64,000 nucleotides of DNA from Crossiella cryophila. Lineage in GTDB: Bacteria; Actinomycetota; Actinomycetes; Mycobacteriales; Pseudonocardiaceae. The stretch lies in assembly GCF_014204915.1 (NCBI RefSeq), contig NZ_JACHMH010000001.1:8209501-8273500 (forward strand). Direction: 5' to 3'. Shown piece after piece: positions 58,334 to 64,000 of this stretch (positions within the stretch are counted from its first letter, which is position 1; each line of letters starts with the position of its first letter). The position numbers were made by a program, and so were the translations under genes. The notes under the pieces are model-generated. The model ran no database searches, was not told the origin of the DNA, and saw nothing but the letters and a program-made list of their open reading frames with translations.

Positions 58334-59273
58334 TCTCGACTGCTATGTCGAAGCCATCGCCACCGGAACCCTGCTCGGCATCGACCGCCACTGGGGCCCG
58401 GCCCAGGTAGACGCCCTGCTCGGCGGCGAGGGCCCGGACGGCCTGAACATCAGCACCCACCACTGGTGGCGCGACTACGGCCTGGCCGAGATCTTCTGGG
58501 GCAGAGCCTCCATCGCCGAACACTGGACCGGCCACCACTTCTCCCTGCAACTGCACCGCCTGCCCGGCGACTGGTGCAGGCCGAACGAGATGCTCACCGC
58601 CCGCCACGGCGAGTTCCGTCAACGCACCCGGTTCACCGACCTCCAGGCGGCCCTGGCCCAACGCGACATCCCCCTGGTCCAGCGGCCGTACGTGGACGAC
58701 GACTACCTCCAGTTCGAACAACCGGCCTCCGGCACCACCCTGCTGGTCCTCAACCACCACCCCGCCCCAGACCCCGACTACCCGGACCTGGGCTTCGGCG
58801 ACGTCTACAGCATCAGCTCCAGCGCCCACCCCCGCCACCTCCCCCTGGGCAACGCACCCAGGGAAACCTCCACCCACCAGCCACCCACAGCCCCAACCCT
58901 GCCCCCGTCCTCACCCCCAACCCTGTCCTCATCCTCAACCTCGTCCCCAACCTCAACCTCGTCCCCGTCCCTGTCCTCAACCCCGTCCTCGGCTCCGGCC
59001 CCGCGGCCCACCGAACCCTCCCCACCCTCCCCGCCCCTCGAACTCCCCTCCCCCACCCCAGACGAGTTCGTCCGCCAAGCCCTCGCCGCGGTCCCCCTCA
59101 CCCCCGCCCAAACCCGCTGGGCCGACCCCACCGTCCGCGGCCCACAACTCCCCGACCAGCTGCTGACCCGAGAGATCATCGCCACCGCGGCCCGCTATCG
59201 CCGCCGGGTCACCAACCCTGCCATCGCCGCTGACCTGGCCGAATGGCTCACCCTCTGGCCTGAACTACGCTGA
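58326..59273 (+). CDS. Hypothetical protein, paralogue B with Pro/Ser/Thr linker
   Basis: 315 aa. N-terminus DCYVEAIATGTLLGIDRHWGP with DYGLAEIFWGRAS and HFSLQLHRL, parallel to paralogue A; C-terminus WADPTVRGPQLPDQLLTREIIATAARYR...LTLWPELR matches A's C-terminus. The helical middle is replaced by ~75 residues of low-complexity S/P/T ([15 protein letters not shown]-like) coded by a C-rich minisatellite. GTG start overlaps A's stop by 8 bp. Confidence 0.65.
   Translation: MTDLDCYVEAIATGTLLGIDRHWGPAQVDALLGGEGPDGLNISTHHWWRDYGLAEIFWGRASIAEHWTGHHFSLQLHRLPGDWCRPNEMLTARHGEFRQRTRFTDLQAALAQRDIPLVQRPYVDDDYLQFEQPASGTTLLVLNHHPAPDPDYPDLGFGDVYSISSSAHPRHLPLGNAPRETSTHQPPTAPTLPPSSPPTLSSSSTSSPTSTSSPSLSSTPSSAPAPRPTEPSPPSPPLELPSPTPDEFVRQALAAVPLTPAQTRWADPTVRGPQLPDQLLTREIIATAARYRRRVTNPAIAADLAEWLTLWPELR
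58890..59060. repeat. C-rich minisatellite coding the Ser/Pro/Thr linker
   Basis: Imperfect repeats of CCTCAACCTCGTCCCC-type units, in frame with paralogue B. Opposite-strand open frames here are artefacts. Probably length-variable between strains. Confidence 0.6.
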
Positions 59274-59281
59274 CTTCCCCG

Positions 59282-59303
59282 CTGTACCTATTGGTATGTA
59301 CAG
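59282..59303. promoter_or_regulatory. Palindromic operator-like site before the DUF4865 gene
   Basis: CTGTACCTA-TTGG-TATGTACAG; 8 of 9 arm positions pair. It starts 68 bp before the ATG. GTAC-containing arms of this type are found for TetR/MarR/HxlR regulators; the cognate regulator is not identified. Confidence 0.5.
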
Positions 59304-59349
59304 TACCGGGGCAGACACCTCGGACCCCTTCCGAAGGAGATCACCGGTC

Positions 59350-59931
59350 ATGCACGCGATGCGGTACGCGATCACCCTGCCCGCCGACTACGACATGGGC
59401 ATCATCCGGGAACGGGTGGCCAGCAAAGGGTCCACTTTGGACACTTTCCCCGGTCTGGGCCTGAAGTCCTACCTGATCCGGGAACGGGGAGTGGCAGGTT
59501 CCCCGGTCAACCAGTACGCCCCGTTCTACCTGTGGCGCACCACCAGGGGAATGAACGATTTCCTGTGGGGCAAGGGTTTCCAGGGCATCTGCAACGACTT
59601 CGGCCGCCCCGTCGTCCAACACTGGACCGGCCTGGCCTTCGAACGCGGCCCAGCCAGTGCGATGGTCCCCACCACCGCCACCACCGAACTGTCCTCCCTC
59701 TGCTCCCCCGAACCCGGCGCCGCGGTGGAATCCGCCGTAGCCGCCCTGGAAACCCACGCCACCACCCCCGGCATCCACAGCACCGCCCTGGCCCTGGACC
59801 CCCGAACCTGGGAACTCCTCCGCTACACCCTGTGGACCGCCGAACCCCCACCCGGCACCGGCGTCCCCTTCCAGGTCCTGCACCTGTCCCGCCCAGAACT
59901 GAAAGACCTCCCCACCGGCCGCCACTGGTAA
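59350..59931 (+). CDS. DUF4865 family protein
   Basis: 193 aa. The N-terminus MHAMRYAITLPADYDMGIIRERVASKG and FPGLGLKSYLIRERG, plus FYLWRTTRGMNDFLWGKGFQG, are strong DUF4865 matches. The reaction is unknown; members often sit near TetR- or LysR-type regulators and short monooxygenase-type genes. ATG at 59350 has AAGGAG ten bases upstream; an in-frame ATG at 59359 is the other option. Confidence 0.85.
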   Translation: MHAMRYAITLPADYDMGIIRERVASKGSTLDTFPGLGLKSYLIRERGVAGSPVNQYAPFYLWRTTRGMNDFLWGKGFQGICNDFGRPVVQHWTGLAFERGPASAMVPTTATTELSSLCSPEPGAAVESAVAALETHATTPGIHSTALALDPRTWELLRYTLWTAEPPPGTGVPFQVLHLSRPELKDLPTGRHW

Positions 59932-59963
59932 ATCCCCAGCCCCCAAACCCCAAAGTTGACAAA

Positions 59964-60521
59964 ATGCCCCCCATGACCGCCCCACCCGAACAAATCCCCA
60001 CCCCCCGCCTACTCCTGCGTCGCCTACACCAGTCCGATGTGGACGAAGTCCACCAGGCAGTAACCGCAGCCCTCCCCCACCTCCGCCCCTGGATGCCCTG
60101 GGCAGAAGCCGAATACACCAGGGAAACCGCCACAACCTGGCTGACCTTCGTCCACCAAAGCTGGCAATCCCACACCGCCTACAGCTACGCCATAACCCAC
60201 AAAAACCACCTGATCGGCGCCACCGCCCTGGAACGCCGAATAGGCCCAGGAGGCCTGGAAATCGGCTACTGGCTACACCCGGACCAGGTCGGCACGGGCT
60301 ACGCCACCGAAGCCGCGGCCGCCCTGGTCCAGGCGGCGTTCTCGTTGCCGGACATCGAGTTCGTACAGATCTGGCATGACCTGGCGAATGTGCGGAGTGG
60401 GGCGGTGCCGAAGCGGTTGGGGTTCGCGGAGGTGGCCCGGCATGAGCCGCCGCGGGAGCCGTTGAGTCCGGGGGAGGTTGGGGTGGATGTGGTGTGGCAG
60501 TTGGATCGGCCGGTGGGGTGA
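59964..60521 (+). CDS. GNAT family N-acetyltransferase
   Basis: 185 aa. TPRLLLRRLHQSDVDEVHQAV, the acetyl-CoA motif EIGYWLHPDQVGTGYATEAAAALVQAAF and a final NVRSGAVPKRLGFAEVARHE. RimJ/RimL-like; substrate unknown. No clear SD precedes either candidate ATG (59964 or 59973), so it may be leaderless or depend on DUF4865 translation 32 bp upstream. Base composition shifts sharply from C-rich to G-rich at about 60350. Confidence 0.78.
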   Translation: MPPMTAPPEQIPTPRLLLRRLHQSDVDEVHQAVTAALPHLRPWMPWAEAEYTRETATTWLTFVHQSWQSHTAYSYAITHKNHLIGATALERRIGPGGLEIGYWLHPDQVGTGYATEAAAALVQAAFSLPDIEFVQIWHDLANVRSGAVPKRLGFAEVARHEPPREPLSPGEVGVDVVWQLDRPVG

Positions 60522-61226
60522 GGGGTTGGGGGTGGGTTGATTGGGTCGGCAGGCGGGGCGGTTGACGGGGCGGCTGGCAGGCGGGTCGGGTTGGCTGGGT
60601 CGGCAGCTCTGGTTGGCAGGTCGGTCGGGTTGCCGGGGTGGAGGCTGGTGGATTGGCTTGGCGGGTATCGGCTTGGCTGGGTGGAGGCGGGTTGAGCGAG
60701 TGAGTTGACGGCATGGATTTGTTGGCTGGTAGCTTGGATTCGGCTACCCCAGCCCGAGCCCACCGGGCCCAGCAAAACCGGCGTTGAGATTCACCAGGTT
60801 GAGTGACCCGCAGCCGGAACCTTGCACTCTGATCGAATCGTTGCCGCAATAGAGCAGAGTGCGGGGCGGGGGACGGCGAGCCCCGAGGCACGCCCAGCGA
60901 CCGCCAGACGGTGTGGACAGGCCGAGTGCTCCGACGAGGCGAACGTCCGGCCTGGCCAGCGAGCCGAGACCGGTCTGGCTCTCTGCACCTGCGACCACGG
61001 CCACCAACCGACCGGAACGCGGAGCGGGCAGCGAGCCAACCCAGCCGAGTCCGGGCCTGGCAGCACGCTGACGGCGGGACCGCACGATGCGCTGGCAGTC
61101 GGCCTGGGCAAGGCGATCGCCTCGTCACGCGGGCCGGGCGCCGCTCGACGGACTGCCGCGCGTCGACGGGCTGCCGCGCGCCTGGCCTGACCGGGGCGGG
61201 CAGCCGGGGCGGGCAGCCGGGCCGGG
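60522..61226. other. ~0.7-kb gene-free region with low-complexity repeats
   Basis: 60522-60720 is G/T-rich, built of short GGTTGG, GGGTCGGCAGG and GGCTTGG runs. 60988-61009 repeats, in inverted orientation, a 22-bp piece of the hxlR 3' end. 61193-61226 has CGGGGCGGGCAGC in tandem. No convincing gene on either strand. Confidence 0.55.
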
Positions 61227-61664
61227 TTACCGGGGCCGGGGGTCGAGGCCGGCGCCGGTGTCCGGGAGTTGGTGACCGTGGTCGCAGGTCAGGATCGCGC
61301 GGACCTGGCCGCCGCAGTCCCGGTGGCGCAGTTCCAGCGGTGGTGGCGCCGGGGCGACCAGGTGCTTGTCGCCCCACTGCATCAAGGCGGTCAGCACCGG
61401 CTGGAGTTCTCGGCCCGCCGAGGTGAGCCGGTACTCCTGACGAGCCCGCGCCCCCGCCTCGCGGTACTCCTGCCGGGACAGGATCCCGTTGTCCACCAAC
61501 GTGTTCAGGCGGGCGGTGAGGATTGCCCTTGGGGCGCCGGTGTGGTGGCGGATGGTCTCGAAACGGCGGTTGCCCAGGAAGACCTCGCGTAGGACCAGCA
61601 GTGACCAGCGTTCGCCCAGGACTTCCAGGGACAGGGCTACCGAGCAGGTTCTGGGGGCGGTCAC
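61227..61664 (-). CDS. HxlR-family transcriptional regulator
   Basis: 145 aa. Winged helix with the HxlR/MarR-like SLEVLGERWSLLVLREVFLGNRRFETIRHHTGAPRAILTARLNTLVDNGIL. A C-terminal Cys/His cluster (HRDCGGQVRAILTCDHGHQ) is common in one HxlR subgroup and may bind metal or sense redox; untested. GTG start at 61664. Divergent from the thioesterase gene, with a palindrome between them. Confidence 0.9.
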   Translation of the reverse strand: MTAPRTCSVALSLEVLGERWSLLVLREVFLGNRRFETIRHHTGAPRAILTARLNTLVDNGILSRQEYREAGARARQEYRLTSAGRELQPVLTALMQWGDKHLVAPAPPPLELRHRDCGGQVRAILTCDHGHQLPDTGAGLDPRPR

Positions 61665-61688
61665 GGGTGTGATTCTTCCACGAGTTGA

Positions 61689-61703
61689 GTTCGACTTGCG
61701 AAC
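61689..61703. promoter_or_regulatory. HxlR-type palindrome
   Basis: GTTCGACTTGCGAAC: perfect 5-bp arms, 5-bp spacer, between the divergent hxlR (start 61664) and thioesterase (start 61725) genes. Probably the HxlR operator. Confidence 0.6.
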
Positions 61704-61724
61704 CTAGATGATACGGTCCCGCAC

Positions 61725-62240
61725 ATGAGTGAGCTGGCGCCCGCGTCCTGGGGTGAGCCCCGGAGCAAGACGGTGACCTGGTACGACCCTTTCGCGCTGG
61801 CCAAGGTCGGGGCGGGGTTGTCAGGGCTGGAGTATCTGACCGAGATGATCGAGGGGAAGTTGCCACCCTCGCCGATCGGCGGGCTGATGGGTTTTCGGGC
61901 GGTGTCGGTGCGGGAGGGCGAGGTTGTCTTCGCCTGCACGCCAGACGAATCCGCCTACAACCCGATCGGCGTGGTGCATGGCGGACTGGTCTGCACACTC
62001 CTGGACTCGGCGGCGGGGTGCGCCGTGCACAGCACGTTGCCGGCCGGGACGGGCTACACCTCGGTGGAGATCAAGGTCAGCTACCTGCGGCCCGTGCACG
62101 CGGACAGCGGCGAGCTGATCGCGCGGGGCTGGGTGACCAAGCCGGGGCGGCGGATCGCGTTCGCGGAGGCGAGTGTCACCGACGCGGCGGGCAAGCTGGT
62201 CGCGACCGCCACCAGCAGCTGCCTGGTCATGCCGATCTGA
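61725..62240 (+). CDS. PaaI-type hotdog thioesterase
   Basis: 171 aa. Hotdog fold with the PaaI/4HBT signature: Asn79 and HGG at 85-87 in NPIGVVHGGLVCTLLDSAAG. Hydrolyses an acyl-CoA thioester. Preceded by an operator-like palindrome and divergent from hxlR, which probably controls it. ATG at 61725. Confidence 0.88.
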   Translation: MSELAPASWGEPRSKTVTWYDPFALAKVGAGLSGLEYLTEMIEGKLPPSPIGGLMGFRAVSVREGEVVFACTPDESAYNPIGVVHGGLVCTLLDSAAGCAVHSTLPAGTGYTSVEIKVSYLRPVHADSGELIARGWVTKPGRRIAFAEASVTDAAGKLVATATSSCLVMPI

Positions 62241-62248
62241 TCCGCGCG

Positions 62249-62267
62249 AGCCTTGACGGACAAGGCT
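62249..62267. terminator. Candidate bidirectional terminator
   Basis: AGCCTTG-ACGGA-CAAGGCT, perfect 7-bp stem between the convergent thioesterase and radical SAM genes. A weaker outer pairing (CGCGAGCC with GGCTCGCG at ~62290) could enlarge it. Confidence 0.45.
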
Positions 62268-62304
62268 GGCGGACAACGCGTTGGCTCGCGGGCAAAGCCG
62301 CGAC

Positions 62305-63360
62305 TCACAACAGGGTGAGTTGTTCCTGGTCGACCGGGGGCGCGATGGGGGCGCCCTCGGGCAGGCTGCCTTCCGGCCACACCGCGCCCTCGTCACCCGG
62401 CACCCCGGTCAACGTCCGGCCGCGGCGGTCCAGGCCATGGCGTCGTAACAGCGGTGCCATGCGTTCGGCGAGCCAGGTCCGGTAGCGCTTGTCGGCGTAG
62501 CTGCCGCGGCCGTAGATCCGGCGATAGCCCGCGACCCGGTCGGGATGTTCCCTGGCCAGCCAGCGCAGGAACCACTCGCGGGCGCCGGGGCGCAGGTGCA
62601 GGGCCAGCACCGTGACGCCGCTGGCGCCGGCGGCGGCGATCTGGCCCAACAACTCGTCCAGGCGCTCGGTGCCGTCGGTGAGCCAGGGCAGCACCGGGGC
62701 GACGAACACACCGCAGGGCAGGCCGGCGTCGGCGAGTCGGCGCACCAGGTCCAGCCGGGCCTGCGGACTCGGGGTACCGGGTTCCAGGCTGCGTTGCAGG
62801 TCGCGGTCGAGCAAGGCGAGGGAAACGCCCAGGCCGACCGGGATCTGGGTGGCGGCCTCGGCGAGCAGCGGGATATCGCGGGCCAGCACGGTGCCCTTGG
62901 TCAGGATGGACAGCGGGGTGCCGGAGTCGGCCAGCGCGCGGATGATGCCGGGCATCAGCTGATACCGGCCCTCGGCCCGCTGGTACGGATCGGTGTTGGT
63001 GCCCATCGCGACGTGCTCGCGCGTCCACTTCGGCCCGCGGACCTGTTTGGCCAGCACCTCGGCCGCGTTGATCTTGACGATCACCTGGGTGTCGAAGTCC
63101 GCTCCGGCGTCCAGGTCGAGGTAGGTGTGCGAGTTGCGGGCGAAGCAGTAGGTGCAGGCATGCGCGCAGCCACGGTAGGGGTTGACCGTCCAGCCGAAGG
63201 GCATGCTGGAGGCGGCGGGCACCCGGTTGAGCACCGACTTGGCGCGGACCTCGTGGAAGGTGACGCCGGCGAACTCGGGTGTGCGTACCGAGCGGATGAA
63301 CCCGGACAGCGACAACAGCGCCGGCTGCCCGGCGTCGATCCGTTGTGCTTCCCATCGCAT
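62305..63360 (-). CDS. Rv2578c-family radical SAM protein
   Basis: 351 aa. 4Fe-4S cluster Cys65, Cys69, Cys72 in GCAHACTYCFARN. The SPL-like core follows (IVKINAAEVLAKQVRGPKWTREHVAMGTNTDPYQRAEGRYQLMPGIIRAL). The closest described relative is M. tuberculosis Rv2578c, whose reaction is unknown; homology to spore photoproduct lyase-type proteins suggests a nucleic-acid or cofactor substrate (weak). Two LexA boxes lie just upstream. ATG at 63360. Confidence 0.88.
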   Translation of the reverse strand: MRWEAQRIDAGQPALLSLSGFIRSVRTPEFAGVTFHEVRAKSVLNRVPAASSMPFGWTVNPYRGCAHACTYCFARNSHTYLDLDAGADFDTQVIVKINAAEVLAKQVRGPKWTREHVAMGTNTDPYQRAEGRYQLMPGIIRALADSGTPLSILTKGTVLARDIPLLAEAATQIPVGLGVSLALLDRDLQRSLEPGTPSPQARLDLVRRLADAGLPCGVFVAPVLPWLTDGTERLDELLGQIAAAGASGVTVLALHLRPGAREWFLRWLAREHPDRVAGYRRIYGRGSYADKRYRTWLAERMAPLLRRHGLDRRGRTLTGVPGDEGAVWPEGSLPEGAPIAPPVDQEQLTLL

Positions 63361-63369
63361 GCCATCGAG

Positions 63370-63385
63370 TCGAACATATGTTCGA
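63370..63385. promoter_or_regulatory. LexA (SOS) box
   Basis: TCGAACATATGTTCGA fits the actinobacterial LexA consensus TCGAAC-N4-GTTCGA at all 12 fixed positions and is a perfect 16-bp palindrome. It begins 10 bp before the radical SAM ATG, where LexA would block transcription. Confidence 0.88.
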
Positions 63386-63386
63386 T

Positions 63387-63402
63387 TCGAACGCAAGTTC
63401 AG
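63387..63402. promoter_or_regulatory. Second, imperfect LexA box
   Basis: TCGAACGCAAGTTCAG matches TCGAAC-N4-GTTCGA at 10 of 12 fixed positions and starts 17 bp from the first box, so the two lie almost side by side. Possibly a second LexA dimer site. Confidence 0.55.
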
Positions 63403-63454
63403 GCTGGCGGCGCTGTGGATAACCCGTTGACGCGACCGGCGTTCGGCTCCTCGA

Positions 63455-64000
63455 TCACACCGCCGCCCCGGTGTGCAGCGCGGCCAGTGCGTCCGCGGTG
63501 GCCCGATCCACCGGCAGGTAGACGAGCAGCCGCAGCTCGTCCGTGCCCGGCAGCGGCAGGCTCTCGTAGCCCAGGGTCAGCGGCCCGGCCTCCGGATGCG
63601 CCCAGTGTTCGACGCCGGTCCACGCGGGCAGCACCACGGCCGCGGCGTACCGGCGGCTGAACTCCGCGCCCAGCATGATCGACAGCTCCTCGGCCAGCAC
63701 CGCCGCCGGGTGATCACCCAGATCCGCCGCGGTGCGCAGGACCGCGGCCCGCTCGTCGGCCACCCTGGCCCAGTCCGGGAACACGGCGCGGGCACGCGGA
63801 TCGCCGAAGACGAACCGGCTGAGGTTGACCGGCTCCTCATCCAGCAACCCGGTCGCCGCGGCCAACCGCCGGAACCCCGCGGTGCTCGCCAGCACCTCGC
63901 CGTGCGCGGTGAGCACGCACGCGGGCGCCGGTTCGAGCTGGTCCAGCAGCGTGCGCACGGTCGGCCGCAGTTCGATCGCCTGACTCGCGGCGAACGCGCA
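63455..64000 (-). CDS. MmyB-type regulator, C-terminal part (truncated by window edge)
   Basis: 182 codons, open to the right edge. LRPTVRTLLDQLEPAPACVL, FRRLAAATGLL, SRFVFGDPRARAVFPDWARVADERAAVLRTAADLGDHPA and WTGVEHWAHPEAGPLTLGYESLPLPGTDELRLLVYLPVDRATADAL are the MmyB ligand-binding domain. The XRE DNA-binding domain should lie beyond base 64000. The gene reads toward the radical SAM gene, with ~95 bp between containing the LexA boxes. Confidence 0.85.
   Translation of the reverse strand, partial: CAFAASQAIELRPTVRTLLDQLEPAPACVLTAHGEVLASTAGFRRLAAATGLLDEEPVNLSRFVFGDPRARAVFPDWARVADERAAVLRTAADLGDHPAAVLAEELSIMLGAEFSRRYAAAVVLPAWTGVEHWAHPEAGPLTLGYESLPLPGTDELRLLVYLPVDRATADALAALHTGAAV

Noticed and set aside
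60744-61190. Short frames on both strands in the 60.5-61.2 kb gap
   Set aside because: No SD or family; only the 22-bp hxlR-like fragment is informative and is reported separately.
59341-61998. 885-codon minus-strand frame over DUF4865 and neighbours
   Set aside because: Shadow across several genes and non-coding DNA; Pro/Arg-rich with no domain.

Overview
The window is high-GC DNA from a filamentous actinomycete. It carries a BldD orthologue with an intact c-di-GMP motif, a DasR/N-acetylglucosamine PTS cluster, a mycobacterial-type LexA box and many GTG starts. Gene content and order resemble the Pseudonocardiaceae; that family assignment is an inference from recognised proteins, not a phylogeny.

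Layout. (1) 1-4.5 kb, minus strand: pyrimidine operon pyrR-pyrB-pyrC-(small membrane protein)-carA-carB, with overlapping start/stop codons and a PyrR-binding RNA loop ahead of pyrR. (2) 4.6-6.1 kb: secreted phosphodiesterase-type hydrolase. (3) 6.4-15.2 kb: bldD facing nusB-efp-M24 peptidase, then a B-4DMT-type membrane protein, two GNAT acetyltransferases and the shikimate genes aroQ-aroB-aroK-aroC plus a prepilin peptidase. (4) 15.2-20.4 kb: about 0.9 kb without genes, then the sugar PTS block: crr and EIIB on the minus strand, diverging from a DasR-like GntR gene, EIIC and HPr, with a dre-like operator between them; a secreted SGNH hydrolase follows. (5) 20.4-28.3 kb: aroE-mltG-ruvX-alaS-DUF6167-DUF948-rarA. 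(6) 28.4-44.9 kb: uridine-kinase-like gene, Tat-exported PhoD phosphatase, large S8 protease, two aminotransferases, SGNH hydrolase, phosphotransferase, DUF389 protein, aspS, zinc alcohol dehydrogenase and a ThrE-type exporter. (7) 44.9-45.4 kb: a symmetric array of 22-bp repeats around a 59-bp palindrome. (8) 45.4-56.0 kb: acyl-CoA ligase and a tightly packed acyl-CoA catabolic operon (TetR, TIGR03084, AtuA-like, two acyl-CoA dehydrogenases, biotin-dependent carboxylase alpha and beta) with a 38-bp palindromic operator ahead of tetR. (9) 56-64 kb: accessory genes, including a three-gene operon with two divergent paralogues of unknown function, DUF4865, GNAT, a divergent HxlR/thioesterase pair, an Rv2578c-type radical SAM gene behind two LexA boxes, and the edge of an MmyB-type regulator.

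No rRNA, tRNA, CRISPR array, insertion sequence or prophage gene was recognised. The most unusual features are the repeat array at 45 kb, the paralogue pair at 57-59 kb, the tandem LexA boxes at 63.4 kb, and the operator-like palindromes at bldD, tetR, DUF4865 and hxlR.
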